Shown: positions 1 to 11,669 of the stretch, in pieces
Numbering within the stretch: the stretch's first letter is position 1
How the letters are laid out: every line of letters starts with the position of its first letter
Assembly: GCA_030674155.1 (NCBI GenBank)
Contig: CM060342.1
Coordinates: 26,162,766-26,217,765, forward strand
Origin: Stramonita haemastoma
Taxonomy: Eukaryota > Mollusca > Gastropoda > Neogastropoda > Muricidae
Direction: 5' to 3'
DNA: 55,000 bases
Translations under genes and position numbers: made by a program
Notes under the pieces: model-generated
The model's database searches: none
Told to the model about the DNA's origin: nothing
Seen by the model: only the letters and a program-made list of their open reading frames with translations

Positions 1-1366
1 GGAGTTAGCACAACAAGAGAGAGATCAGACTGAGCGTGAGACAGAAACTTTCAGGCACAGATTTTTCACAAGAAGCAGGTACTAAGCTGATACTGTGCCA
101 AGACTGCAAGTCCTCCTCACAAGCACTGAACATTGCATCATGAATTCCCTAGCTATTGCATCATGAATATATCTCTGTCAAAAATCAAGTGTTTGAATTG
201 AATGATAACATCTTTTTCCAGGAAATGATGGAACTTCAATTTTAAGCCTTCCACAGAGTACTCTCGGCATTTCACATTCCACAATTATTGTGTGTTAGCG
301 ATAGATAGTATTTCTGTGATGATTGAAAAGTTAGTCTCTAGCAGGCTCATGACACTAACCAAATCTTATCATTAAACAAAATGATATTAAAAAAAGCAAA
401 AAAGCACCTTTCTAAATTTCTCACTGACTGTTTCATTTTTGTAGTATTTGAAATAAGAAGAAAAAATAATGGCCCTGACTGTATTGATTAGTGTTAACAT
501 GTCATAAACCAAATTCTAATTCTATTCATTAAGAACCTGAACACGAAACAGCCTTAACTAGCCTAGCTCTTTCTTTCAGTAACATGGTCAATGATTTCAA
601 ACCAAGCTTTTTTTTTATTTTAAATTATATGATTATAATATTAAGATCTGATTTCTAATAATTCCTTTTACAACATACTACAAGCCTTGAATTACATGAT
701 TAATCTTTTATTTCAGATGTAACAGGACTTTAGTTAAGAACTCACTAAACCCCTTTTGAATATCATTTTATTTTTAGTCTTATATCTTCTTTCAGACAAT
801 TTTTTAACCTGGGTGGGAATCAAAGCCAAAATCTGAAAAACACTGACAGATAGCTTCCATAAATACTCTCCAAAGTAGGCTCTGTGCCTATCACTGTAGT
901 ATCACAGTCCTATTCTTAGTCTACACACTGGAATAGCAACTAAATCAGACAGATAGGGATCAAACGCTGAACAAGCTGAACTGGAAAGGTCAGCCTTTTT
1001 CCTCTGTGGCCAAAGAGGGTGGCTGGCCATTACTGTCACAGGCTTCAGGTCTTTGTTACATGTATAGCTTAGCAGTCAAAGTCAGGTCTATATAATCAAT
1101 GCTTTTTTTTCTTTATAGTCAATGCGATCTATAAATGAGTTTACTTTGTCTATAAACAGAAAATGAAAATGGGCTTTATTTTTAGTGTTGTTTCACTGCT
1201 TACAACACAAAAATTCTACATTTTGCTTGAGTGATCATTATGATAATCAATAAATCCATTATCAATATCACCTTAATAACACTATTAACCGTATGCCGTA
1301 TTCTATCATTTCACTGGTAGTGGTATTTCATTTAATGATGACTTGTACAAGTATAAATATACTCTA

Positions 1367-1440
1367 CTACTACTACTACTACTACTACTATACTACTACA
1401 CTACTAAAAATAATATAAATAATAATAATAATAATAATAA
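1367..1440. repeat. (TAC)n and (TAA)n trinucleotide microsatellite
   Basis: Imperfect CTA/TAC units are followed by TAA units. They lie within NLK intron 1. Confidence 0.9.
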
Positions 1441-2294
1441 TTACATGATAAAATGATAACCTATAGGCTATAAAAACAATGACAGATACCATCATCAACC
1501 TGAACATCACCCATATATTGTTATAATGACAATGATAATATTACCGTAATTTTTTCCCCATTAATAAGACTTTGAGGATTATAAGTTGAGTTTACAGCAT
1601 TTTGACAAATTTTTCTTTGTTTTGCAATTTAACTTAAAACAGTAGACTATTCTTTTCTGGCAGCTGATAATATTCTTATTACCTGCCACATCAGTCTCAA
1701 TTAGAGATCTTAACTTACAGACCATACTTGTCTGAAGTCTTAAAAAAATATTGCAGACTTAGAGCTATTAAATTAAGTTTCACAACAGATCATTTTATAA
1801 CTGTAAATGTAACTCATTACAGGTCAGCCTTTTCAGTTGATGACAATATACTCTAAAGAGACTTCTTTTAACCTTGCCCCCCCCCCCCCCCCAATCCCTC
1901 CTGATGACAGTGATGCAATCAATTTATTTGTTTTTAACAAGTTTACAGTTTTACGCTTGCCTCAATCAGTCAATGTCTGTTTACTTTGTTAAGTTGTGAA
2001 ACTCTGCAGCCATGATAATTGATATGATGATATTCCATACAAAAATATACTAAGGTATACTAATTACTATTGACTATAGCATTCCACTTTACTCCCCACC
2101 TTCTTCCACTAACAACTGATGAGTTATCTATTCGTTCACTTATTTAACCAGGATCATAACTACTGCCAGCAATACAATAGTCAACGAGTTACAATAGCTA
2201 GTTTTCAGAAAATATTACAAACTGCTGTATTCATGTAATGTCAGTTATACTTACTTAATTTTACTAATTATGTGCTGGGAAAAGATATTTATAT

Positions 2295-2297
<3 letters not shown>

Positions 2298-2369
<72 letters not shown>
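2298..2369. repeat. (GT)n microsatellite
   Basis: About 36 nearly perfect GT units lie in NLK intron 1, roughly 600 bases downstream of the exon 1 donor. On the transcribed strand this is (CA)n. Confidence 0.97.
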
Positions 2370-2370
<1 letters not shown>

Positions 2371-2945
2371 TGTGAAAGCTCTTGATCATCTACTGCTTAC
2401 CACTAATACTACTAAGTACACAAATATAAGAAAGGAGTGAAAGGTGTGGAGTAGGGTTCTACATGAGGGGGCATCTAGGATGGGGAAAAAGGATAGGGGA
2501 TGGGTACAGTGAAAGAAAGAAGGGGCTTGACTGGGGAATGGCATAGGCCTGGCCTATAGAGACTTCAGTAGTCAAATTCACCATGCCAACCATCCAATGA
2601 CACGTCCCTTGAACAGAATTTGCCCATCAGTTGGCAACCAAGTCACCAACTGGGATTTTCTAAAGTTGTGACTATTGTTGGAGAAAAAAATCAACCTCAA
2701 GGTAACAGAACTTCGCCTGTTCGTATCTTTGTTCTGTCACATGTGCACTTTTGTCAATCAAACTGTCATGAGCAAAGACGACTCAGTGACAATGACAAAG
2801 ATGCTCACGAAAAAAACGAGCTCTTGAGCAGACAAAGAAACAACGCTTTGTTTGGCTGCTGCAGCCGCCAGCTGGGCTGGAGCACGTACGCTCACGCTAA
2901 CAATAGTTCTGTGTGCAAGTGTGAAAAAAGACTTGGGTGACTTAC

Positions 2946-3142
2946 CACACGACACCGAAGGCGCCATAACCGATAGGTTTGTCACTTTGTGCTGGTTCCA
3001 CTGGTTGTACAACTGAGTATCCTTGAGGGAAAACTGCTGTTGTAGTTGCTGCCAAAACACTGTGAGAACGGGGAGCGGATGCGCCGTGAAAATCCATTAC
3101 AATCGGCTGTCGGCTGGCCCGAGTCAAGCTCACAAGCGCCAT
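2946..3142 (-). CDS. NLK: Nemo-like kinase, first coding exon (partial gene)
   Basis: NLK is a proline-directed Ser/Thr kinase of the MAPK-related group. It phosphorylates TCF/LEF and other transcription factors downstream of Wnt, TGF-beta and Notch signals. The exon runs from an ATG at 3142 and encodes 65 residues plus two bases. Its end reads DKPIGYGAFGVVW, the hallmark start of the NLK kinase domain with the glycine-rich loop GYGAFGVV (vertebrate and fly proteins have DRPIGYGAFGVVW). The donor at 2945-2944 is a consensus GTAAGT and splits the Trp codon after TG (phase 2). The N-terminal extension is short and lacks the His-rich tract of vertebrate NLK. The catalytic Lys, HRD and DFG lie outside the window. 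An alternative internal Met lies at residue 16. Confidence 0.9.
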
Positions 3143-3420
3143 GTTACACTGAACAATCTGAAGGGTGACCGGGAAAATTATCTGAAAATGCAGATCCTAT
3201 TAACTCTAGCCATTATTTCTGAGGCCAGATCAACTCTTCCCTGTCTCTCCTCGGTGTCTGGTCAGTTAGACAGCCAAAAGTGGAGTAGGTAAGGAGGTAA
3301 GCGTGCTAGAATCGAGATGTTCAGTGGGGGTACTGACTCACACGAGGAGAGCACAGCACACAAAGAAATCACGTGACCACGCCTAACACATCTCCCAGGA
3401 TGCAATGTGATGCGGTCTTC
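3143..3420 (-). promoter_or_regulatory. NLK: NLK 5' flank with E-box, probable 5'UTR and proximal promoter
   Basis: This is the sequence immediately upstream of the NLK start codon. It is less AT-rich than its surroundings and contains TCACGTGAC at 3369-3377, a palindromic E-box of the USF/TFE type. No TATA box was obvious at a sensible distance. The role is inferred from position. Confidence 0.4.
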
Positions 3421-3612
3421 TGAAGGGAGCAAATCCAGAAAACTCTCGTTTCGTTTTAATCTTAAATGTAAATAAAGATAATCACAAGATTTATCGTGCT
3501 CGTTTTCGTCTTTATCTACCTATACACACTCAACGTTATTTTCTAAAAGCACACAGATTTCCGTTTTGAGCCCAGACTGAAACAAAAGCAGGGAAGATCT
3601 CTTTGTCGTCTG

Positions 3613-3660
3613 CAACGATTGGTGATTGGCCAAAAAGCCACGCCCCCCTCGTGTCAGGAG
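3613..3660. promoter_or_regulatory. Double CCAAT box and GC/CACCC box cluster
   Basis: Two ATTGG motifs (inverted CCAAT) stand seven bases apart at 3618-3622 and 3625-3629, followed by CCACGCCCCCC at 3638-3648. The local sequence to about 3710 is GC-rich in an AT-rich background. Spaced CCAAT boxes beside a GC box are typical of NF-Y/Sp1 TATA-less promoters. It lies about 480 bases upstream of the NLK ATG and could serve NLK or an unseen divergent transcript. Confidence 0.4.
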
Positions 3661-4151
3661 AACGCACGCGGACGCCCGGCACGCGGCTGAACCGAACGAA
3701 ATCCAGATCAGACACAAAAACCCAACCTTCGGGGAGTGGCAAACCTACTTCCACGAAGGGTCATTGTTTGATTTTTTTCCCCCTTTCTTTATACTGATAT
3801 ATTTGATCTTTCAATTAGTCTTACAGGACTTTTCTTCCAATCAAACATAGGAATGAGGGATGTAAACAATCCCTCGCCCCCACCCCACATTTTTTTACTC
3901 TCTCTCCCCCTTTCCAAAACCAGAATGGCCACCAATTCATTCACAAAGGCCTAGGTCAAATTGGACAAAAGACAAGTATGTCGAAGAAGAGACAGATGCC
4001 ATGTGTGCTTTTCGTCCGTTTAGCAACAAAACTAATGAAACCTTCAGTTCTTGCGCGTGTGCGTGCGTGTGTGTGTGTGTGTGATAACTACAAAAACTCA
4101 GACTGATGAATCAGGTGTGTGTGTGTTGTGTGTGTGTGTTTGGGAGAGAGA

Positions 4152-4503
4152 TTTATTTATTTATTTATTGATTCTTTTATATCGAGGATAACAAAATAAG
4201 CAATCATGTGCTTTTTTTCATCCGGTCCCCGTGTGTATGCAGTTTTGTAAATCTTGTCATCTGTTCCCACCGGCACACGATGGCCTACTCTTACGAAAAG
4301 CGGAACAGGATTTAACGTGTGCGCAAGATGTTCTGCGTGCGTTCGCACACGGGGCCTCGGTTTAAAGTCTCATCCGAAGGACTTTGGGGAGAGTGGAGTC
4401 AGCACTAATGTTAATTCCAGGAGAAAAATCTCCTCGACCGGACTCGAACCCGGGTCGTCAAATTGCCAGCGCAATGTTCTGACCAGTAGGCTATCCGTCC
4501 TCC
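4152..4503 (-). mobile_element. SINE-A copy, near full length
   Basis: Read on the minus strand, this element starts with a tRNA-like head. The polymerase III B box appears as GGTTCGAGTCC and the A box resembles TAGCCTAGTGG. A conserved body of about 200 bases follows. The 3' end contains a hairpin-like AAGCAC..GTGCTT region and CCTCGATATAAAAGAAT, ending in a T/A-rich tail. At least 15 other copies in this window share the body. The 3' end matches the LINE ends at 40929 and 48007. Confidence 0.85.
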
Positions 4504-6032
4504 ATGTGTGTGTGTGTGTGTGTGTGGTGTGTGTGTTGTGTGTGTGTGTACACGCGAGAACACTCTCGCAAGCTATTTAAAATCAGCCGGTAGGCTTGAA
4601 ACTTACGACACAATATTCTTTCCTTTTTTTCTGAGATAGGCCTAAACTAAACTGACGAGGAACTGAAAGCTTACAAGTTACAAAAATACAACATCTGTTC
4701 TTAACTACAGGTGAACAGTAATATTTGTTTTGTTACTCGGGTATCGCAAGATCATGTGCCTGTTTATTGTCATGTGCCTGTGTACTCAGAGCAACTGATA
4801 TTAATAATCAAACATAGCTAGCCTAGCACCTAATCATACTGGGTTCAGACTGACCGGCCACCACCATTTAGGCTACTACAGCCATTCCCTCGCACAGTCA
4901 GCGTTTTGATTATGTCGTAGGCCTAGGCCTAAAGGGGCTGAGTAAGCCTATGCCAATCAGCATGAGATTGTAGGATTTGTAGAAAATCTAGCTTCAACCT
5001 TGGGCTGCCTGCTTTATTCGTCGACATGTGCCTCAGTAACTATTGGACCACCTGGTCCCAGTAGCCTACAGTTTGAGCATTCTCTGTGATGTGGACTATT
5101 ATTTGTGGTTACTGTGTGTCTTCCCAATGCGCAGTGAGAGTTGTTACCCTGTGGTTTATTCAAAAAGAGTATGTCCTAAGACAATGTGATATATATCTTT
5201 TGAAGAGACTTTGTGGTCTTTTCCTCTTTGGTAGGCCTACACGTCCAACAGCATCGTGGAATCTTTAACTTTTGGGGGAGGGGGGGTTTGTTTGTGCCTT
5301 TCTTTCTTTCTCTGAGGTTGATTAATGGTGCGATTTTTGCGATTTTCAACCGTTGTGGGTTCTTTTGAGGGCATAAGTTCGTAAACATACGGGTCCGTCT
5401 CATCCGAAAGACTAGACATCCGGTTCGATTTTCCCGTCAAACTTGGAAGAAAGAGCCAAGTTGAGAATCAACCCAGAACCTCGCGGTTTACTTTTTAGGT
5501 AGGTGAACGTCTACACCGTCCCGCCAGATTACTTCTTGGTTGGAGTCAATAAGGCTACTCTTTACTATGCCTATGTCCATCCCACACCCCACCCCTCCAA
5601 AAACAAAGCATAGTCGATCTCTTTAGTAGCCTACTTGTCAAAAGAGCCTATGAAATATGCTGAATGTTTCGAAGGGAATCTTGTTTTCTGTTACTCTTAT
5701 AATAAACAATACTGTATCCTTTTAAATAAATGGTTTGATTGCTGACAGCTGAGCTGTCCGATTTCGGAACTGTACTAGGCCTACCAACCAACCTTCACCA
5801 ACTGAAGGTTATTTGCCGCTGGTTGCATAAATTTATATTCATATGTCGCAATGCTTGGAAAAAGTGATTACATACAGCTTGCATCGCCGCGGGGGCATCT
5901 GTCTAGTCTGCCTTGAGTAAAGCTGAAGGCAGTCTTCGGACTTTTCCCTTGGGTATTAAAGGATTGGTCTTCTGGCCTAGGCCTGGATGTGTCTCTTCTC
6001 AGTCTCTACCAGGCCGCAAAATCCTGATAGGT

Positions 6033-6205
6033 ATTTTTTTTCCCAGAAAGACTTAAAATATAACAATTTTCTCCCATGCCGAAGTCGGATGTGTGTGCTG
6101 GGCCTGACTTGTCAGGCGCTTAACGGCAGCATTTTTGCTAATATGACAGACAACAGTAGTTGCGGTCTGAGTGTTGGATTTCTAAGAAGAAGCCCCTTCT
6201 GCCCT
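6033..6205 (+). repeat. Dispersed repeat D, copy 1
   Basis: A stretch of about 170 bases beginning CCCAGAAAGACTTAA is matched by 22462-22640 in the same orientation, with many scattered differences. No coding capacity is seen. It is directly followed by a SINE-C fragment. Confidence 0.65.
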
Positions 6206-6214
6206 TAACCCATT

Positions 6215-6335
6215 CTCTCTGCCTTTGACCCGTCACATTACCCTCCATATCAGCTCTACGGCGATACGCTTGTGGCGACACGCTCTCCCCGGGAAGAACA
6301 GCTCGAATGTCACGCAGAGAAATCTGCCATGTAAA
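6215..6335 (+). mobile_element. SINE-C fragment
   Basis: The stretch around GTGGCGACACGCTCTCCC and ATGTCACGCAGAGAAATCTG matches the 3' part of the elements at 38784-38985 (same strand) and 50288-50742 (opposite strand). Confidence 0.6.
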
Positions 6336-6374
6336 CAACACTATGTTTTAAAAAAAAAAGTTGTATACAATAGG

Positions 6375-6650
6375 TAGGTTTCCCACAACCTATGTGGTCG
6401 TAGGGGAGCAAGGCATCAGAGACCTCAGCTTCTCTAGGGGCCAGCATATTGAGGGTGGTGCCCATCTCCTCTCCCTCGCTGCTTTACCTTCCCTGACCCT
6501 AAAGAGTAAAGGTGCCCATTTACAGCTGGGTGAACTGGGGGACTATACTGAAACCAAGGCGAGCAAACGGTCACCCATCCAATTGGTATCCACTCTCGAT
6601 GCTGTTTAACCTTGGCTGGGGGAAAGCAGTGCTCTGACCACTGACATCAC
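6375..6650 (+). repeat. Dispersed repeat E, copy 1
   Basis: The segment carrying TGTGGTCGTAGGGGAGCAAG and GCCAGCATATTGAGGGTGG is repeated at about 52880-52960 (same strand) and, inverted, at 53100-53245. The right end, read on the minus strand, has a tRNA-like GTGGTCAGAGCACTG, so this may be another tRNA-derived SINE. That last point is inference. Confidence 0.6.
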
Positions 6651-7845
6651 AAAGATTAGCCTACACACAAGACATCTTTGAAGGCAACCCTTTCCCACAG
6701 ACCATCTTGCTGCTACCTCCCTCATAATTCTTTTTTTCCCCTACTCACTTTAGACATTAAGCCTTCTTCTCACAGTCCCAAAATTAGAAATCTTCGCTGG
6801 ACATAATTATAATCACAACAACAGCAGCCCAGGCCTAAATGGCTTCTTGATGATGGTGGTGGCGGTGGCGGTGGTGGTAGTTGGTTGGTACAGTCGCTAT
6901 CCGATAACTCAGCTGGGACTGATAATTATAATCAAAAGAAAACAAAAGCCCAGGCCAAAGCTTAGTCAGTTATTGGCATAAGGAAAACTACGAAAGCTTA
7001 CATTAAAGGTTGATTCTGTTTTGAAGTGATATTCTGAGATAGTCGTAATCCACTACAAGCTCTTAACGTTACACAAAATCCTTCGAAATCGGAGTACGGC
7101 TGTCTATATATAGAGAGAAAACAGCCATACGCAAAATGACTGGGCTGGTGATAGTACCAGATGTCATATGGATGACACAGACATAATAAACATATCAAGC
7201 ATGTGCCCAATCCTTCCCTACAACATTTTGGCTTATGCTGTTGGTGTGAGGAAGCATAAATAATCTGCCAAGTCAGCAGATATTTTTTATTTTATTTTTT
7301 TTTTTACCCACTGATGAAGTGGCCTAGTAGTGTTTCGTTAAACAATGTTGAATACTCACGCCTGTTGTTACCAACCGGAAAAATAAACATGGTGTGCTTC
7401 CTGTTACAATTAAATTTCCGTGTTTAACGTTATGCCCCCCCCCCCCCCCCCCCTCTCCTCTTAAACCTCACTGTTATAGAAAACTATATTTTCTTGTTCC
7501 CTTTCATTCAGAAACTGTCAGAAAAGAACGAGTCATCAGCGACAGACTGCACAATTTTGTTCGTTGACAATCTTTTTAGGTAAGAAAGGGACGAGTGGTG
7601 GTGTTAGTGGTGTTGTTGGTGGCAGCTGCGGTGGTGGTGGTGGTGGCAGTGGCGGCGGCGGTAATGGTTAGACCTATAGCGTAGTACTAGTGAAAGAGGG
7701 TTTGGAGGCAAGGGAGACTACACTCGCGAGCGCTTTTCTATGAAAAGACATGCTCGTAAAATTTGGTTGTAACCCTTTAAAGACGCGTTGTAAACCCTCT
7801 AGGCTAGGTTCGAATCGTGCCTACTCGTGTGTGTGTGTTTATTTA

Positions 7846-8117
7846 TTTTATTTATTTATTTATTCTTTTATATCGAGGATAACAGAATAAGCAATCATGT
7901 GCTTTTTTCATCCGGTCCCCGTGTGTATGCAGTTTTGTAAATCTTGTCATCTGTTCCCACCGGCACACGATGGCCTACTCTTACGAAAAGCGGAACAGGA
8001 TTTAACGTGTGCGCAAGATGTTCTGCGTGCGTTCGCACACGGGACCTCGGTTTAAAGTCTCATCCGAAGGACTTTTGGGGAGAGTGGAGTCAGCACTGAT
8101 GTTAACTCCAGGAAGAA
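7846..8117 (-). mobile_element. SINE-A copy lacking its tRNA head
   Basis: The body and LINE-like 3' end are almost identical to the 4152 copy. Homology stops at the GTTAACTCCAGG motif near 8116, where GT-rich sequence begins. Confidence 0.85.
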
Positions 8118-8272
8118 GTGTATGTGTATGTGTGCTTGTGTATGTGTGTGCGCATGCGTGTGTGTATGTCTGCATGCATGTACACACGCGTGTGTGTCTG
8201 TGTACGCACGCGTGCATATGCAATAGTCATCGTTATGACAAGAGAAATATATTATGCTTACTATAGTATCAA

Positions 8273-8560
8273 GCCGCCGCGGTAGTCGAGTGGTTAGGGC
8301 GTTGGACTCGTAATCTAAAGGTTGCGGTTCGATCCCAGCTGTCGGCTATGGCGTTGTGCCCTTGGAAAAGGCACTTTACGGCTATTTTCTCACCCCACCC
8401 AGGTGTAAAAGGGGTACCAACCTTGTGTTGGGGGGTTAACCCTGCGATAGACTGGCGTCCTATCCAGGGGGGAGTCTATGACTCTCAGTCGCTTAGCGCC
8501 ACAGAAACCGGGATAAGCACCGGCCTGATGAGCCTTAGGCTCGGGACAGACTTTAACTAA
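8273..8560 (+). mobile_element. SINE-B, full length with 12-bp target-site duplication
   Basis: A tRNA-derived SINE. The head carries an A box TAGTCGAGTGG and a B box GGTTCGATCCC; the anticodon arm can be folded with loop CTCGTAA. The central domain contains GCACTTTACGGCTATTTTC and the 3' end CGGGACAGACTTTAACTAA. It is flanked by perfect CTATAGTATCAA direct repeats at 8261-8272 and 8561-8572, the hallmark of target-primed insertion. Near-identical copies lie at 18846, 28535 and 32455. The central domain recalls the widely conserved metazoan SINE central domains (Nin or Ceph type), but I could not align it to name one. Confidence 0.92.
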
Positions 8561-8764
8561 CTATAGTATCAACTTATAGCAATGCAGACCACCCCCTTCC
8601 TCTTTATGCTATCTCATTATCTGTAAGTGACGTACCACTTCTGCTGTTCCCTTGCTGCCATTCCAATCTCAGCACAACTATACCCACGCTTGCCCTGCCT
8701 TAACCACAAGTCAGAAGTCCACAAACTAAGCATCACAGCTATGCCCACGTTCACCCTGCCTTAT

Positions 8765-9096
8765 TCCTTTTTTTTATGTGGAGGATAATGGAATAAGCAC
8801 TCATATAGTTTTTTTACATCCAGTCCCCGTGTGTATACAGGTTTGTAAATCTTGTCATCTGTTCCCACCGGCACACTATGGCCTACTCTTACGAAAAGTG
8901 GAACAGGATGTGCGCAAGATGTTTTGCGTACGTTCGCACACGGGCCTCGGTTTAAAGTCTCATCCGAAGGAATTTTGGAGAGAGTGGAGTCAGCACTGAT
9001 GTTAGCTCCAGGGGAAAAATCCCCTCGACCGGGAATCGAACCCGGGTCGTAAAATTGCGAGCGCAATGTTCTGACCACAAGGCTATCCCGTCGCCT
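8765..9096 (-). mobile_element. SINE-A copy, full length
   Basis: This is the clearest tRNA head of the family. On the minus strand from 9094 it has A box TAGCCTTGTGG and B box GGTTCGATTCC, then the body and the LINE-like tail with GGATAATGGAATAAGCACTC at the plus-strand left end. Confidence 0.9.
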
Positions 9097-9675
9097 CGTG
9101 TGTGTCTGTGTGCATGCGCGCGCGTATGTTTGTGTGTGTGTGTGCGCGCGCGCGTGCGTGCGTGCATGTTTGTGTAGATTGTGTATGTGGGTGTGCAAGT
9201 GTGCGCACACGTGTATGTCTGCACACAGTCACACGTGTGTGTGTGTGTGTGTGTGTGTATGACTGTGTGTAGTCTTCAATTTTACGTCCTTCCACATAAA
9301 GTGATACCGGATGACTGTGTGTGTGTACGCACGCGTGCATATGCAATAGTCATCGTTATAAATTACAAGATGAATATATTATGCTTACTATCATAACTTA
9401 CAGCAATGCAGACCACACACCATTCCTCTTTATGCTGTCTCATTATCTGTTAAGTAACGTACTACGACTGCTGTTCCCTACTGCTCATTCCAATCTCAGC
9501 ACCACAACTATACCCATGCTCGCCCTGCCTTAATCCCAAGAGTCAAGGAGTTGACAATGTTTGCACCACACTAAACCCGCACTTGCACTGCCCTAACCTC
9601 AAGAGCAGATGTTCACAACGTTAGGCTGCTGTGAGGCCATCATCATGAAGAGGCCCTGCACCACTGACGAGTCAC

Positions 9676-10060
9676 TCAAGTTATGTTCAAGGTGCTTGCT
9701 CTGGTCCATGCTCTGTGCCTCCTATGAGAATTGAAACCAAAACCTTCAGCCAGAAATACAATTTTTACTTCTCTAGTTCGCTTTACACTGTCAGATGTGT
9801 CCGGGAAAAATAATGGCATTTCCTTTCCAGCTCCTCTCGTGGGCCGTACAGCTTGGTCTGTAGGGTTATCTCCGTCGGCCACACTTTCTTCCTCAGGTTG
9901 CTGTATAGCGTACACCTTAGAAGGATGTGCTCGCCTATCTGGTTTTCTTTACCACAGGCACACAGGGGAGAAGGAGCAAGTTTCAGTTTTGTGGACATAT
10001 GGTGGTTTAGCCACAGTTTTTACTAACCAGGGTAGCAGCTTGAAAGATAAAAGTTGATAA
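9676..10060 (-). pseudogene. Non-LTR retrotransposon C-terminal fragment (zinc-knuckle region)
   Basis: The minus-strand frame at 9998-9783 encodes a CxCG...EHILLRCTLY..LRKKVWP...KLYGPREELE pattern. This is the conserved C-terminus of many jockey-superfamily LINE ORF2 proteins, with a Cys-His zinc knuckle. Only this tail remains and no reverse-transcriptase domain is attached. A related, stop-containing copy lies on the plus strand near 44985-45235. Confidence 0.75.
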
Positions 10061-10304
10061 AAGACTTCTCAACAGATCCAATAGTAAGTACACAGCAGCT
10101 GGTCCTCAAAATACTCACTGTGAAAACAATAACTAGCCTTTTATCTGTGGCTGCTTACATTCTGTGTGTGTTGTGTCCATCTATTATAGTGGCTGGCTTT
10201 ACCTGTTGTTGGTGAAAATCTTTAATGAACAAGGTGTCATGAAATTTTGTTGCTTTTCAATTGATGCCATAACTGAGTGTTCAAGACCATTTTCCTTCCT
10301 TTCC

Positions 10305-10640
10305 TTGATTAGAACTCTGAGGTTTACCACCAGTGAGATTTTTGTGTATGTAACCATTTTTACCCACCACAAAAGTAGAGGTGTTCTGACTTCAAGGATG
10401 GAGTCTGAACACATTTCTGAACATGCTTCTTTAAAAAAAAAGAAAAAAAGTAATCTGTTCCTACTGTCACGAAATGGCCTCCTCTTATGAAAAGGTGGGA
10501 GGGGTCTTTAACATGCATGCAAGATGCTCTGCGTGTATTCTCACACCGGGCCTTGGTTAAAAATCTCATCCAAAGGGGTCAGGACTGATGTTAACTCCAG
10601 GTAACATGTTTTTAAAACAGGCGCATCCATATGGATTTGA
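10305..10640 (-). mobile_element. SINE-A body with the alternative 3' tail (type 2)
   Basis: Right to left on the minus strand, a diverged SINE-A body (10448-10605, with GTTAACTCCAGG and the pre-tail motif) is followed, not by the LINE-like end, but by a tail containing CTCTGAGGTTTACCACCAGT on the plus strand. The same tail occurs at 19795-20100, 23905-24310, 17560-17660, 12045-12100 and 14225-14310. Confidence 0.7.
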
Positions 10641-10872
10641 TCCTGGACGGTCAGATCACAAGCACAGCAGTAGTGTGTGCTGCGTTGACTTAGGTGGAAA
10701 AATTAACACATGGTGGTGTAGGCAGAGTCAGGAAAATAAATGTTCAGGGTGACAGATGAGGGAGAAAAAAAAAGGAAGGTAATATGTAACTTGCCAACAC
10801 GTATTACACATCCCCCAAGAAACATGTTGTGACTATTTATACTACACTGACTATGATAATATGATAATACAC

Positions 10873-10974
<102 letters not shown>

Positions 10975-11106
10975 GGGAATACAACCAGATCATCAGACAG
11001 TAATCAATGAACACTTTTTTTTTTCTTAGGAGTACTTTAATTCTTTTGTTCATACATGTACTCAATATGCTCTTTCTCACATTCCATTTTCCCCAAGGTT
11101 CTAGTC

Positions 11107-11135
11107 CTCTCTCTCTCTCTCTCTCTCTCATCTCA

Positions 11136-11166
<31 letters not shown>

Positions 11167-11275
11167 TCTCCTCCTCTCACACACACACACACACAGACAC
11201 ACAGACACACACTCATACACAGACACACATGCATTCTCATATGCTCAAGCTCATACACACACACACACAACACCA
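11107..11275. repeat. Compound (CT)n-(CA)n microsatellite
   Basis: Imperfect CT runs change into imperfect CA runs. This lies about 400 bases beyond the POLR2J stop codon, downstream of the likely polyadenylation region. Confidence 0.95.
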
Positions 11276-11626
11276 AGGCATGATGAAATTGATGAATAAA
11301 GCCATGACAAAAATGGAATGAACTTCTATGAAAGAAAAAAAAGAGAAGACTGACACAGACATAAGAAACCTAGAAAAAAAATACTAGCTCTTTTAAATCT
11401 TAATACGATGACACTTGGTAACAGAACCTTTACTAGCAAGTCTGTTAAGATTTTTTCCTCTATGGGTTTTGATTTGCATGTCCATTATCAACCTTACCCC
11501 TCCTCCCCCAAAATAAAGACAAAAAGATATGCAGTTTTTTGGCTATCATTCCCCCACTTCTCACTCCCTTAAAAAAAAACCCCAACTAACCCCCCCCACA
11601 CAAAAGAACTTAAAAGAATAAAAACT

Positions 11627-11632
11627 TTTAAT
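11627..11632 (-). terminator. POLR2J: Candidate POLR2J polyadenylation signal ATTAAA
   Basis: ATTAAA on the minus strand lies 38 bases past the stop codon and is followed by A-rich and GT/T-rich sequence. It is the nearest recognisable signal; a more distal one is possible. Confidence 0.4.
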
Positions 11633-11669
11633 TGATGAAGAAACGAACATCGTGTCCCAGAATGCTGCA

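Larger units (their letters stand above)
1..2945 (-). other. NLK: NLK intron 1 (5' part) running off the left edge
   Basis: This stretch lies downstream of the NLK exon 1 donor site on the minus strand and is AT-rich. I looked for the next NLK exon (the ATP-lysine segment following the glycine loop) and did not find it, so the intron appears longer than 2.9 kb. It holds a TAC/TAA microsatellite, a C tract near 1877-1892, a long GT array and no recognisable coding exon. The intron assignment is inference from the donor site and the absence of the next exon. Confidence 0.7.
7846..9560. repeat. Tandem segmental duplication, two units of about 0.8-0.9 kb
   Basis: Unit 1 (about 7846-8760) and unit 2 (about 8765-9560) each contain, in order, a minus-strand SINE-A, a GT-rich array, a segment starting GTACGCACGCGTGCATATGC (8203 and 9328 areas) and a segment with AGCAATGCAGACCAC (8578 and 9400 areas). 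Unit 1 additionally carries a SINE-B insertion that unit 2 lacks. In unit 2 the SINE-A keeps its tRNA head, whereas in unit 1 the head has been lost into the GT array. Confidence 0.75.

Noticed and set aside
2620..2940. 106-codon plus-strand frame opposite and beside the NLK exon
   Set aside because: No recognisable domain, and it overlaps the donor side of the NLK exon on the other strand. The composition is not convincing.
1..2940. Second NLK exon in the left flank
   Set aside because: Searched on the minus strand for the segment after the glycine loop with an acceptor site; nothing matched, and the region is AT-rich.
8273..8345. Functional tRNA gene at the SINE-B head (and similar heads elsewhere)
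   Set aside because: A and B boxes are present, but the sequence continues into a conserved SINE body with target duplications, and the cloverleaf is imperfect.
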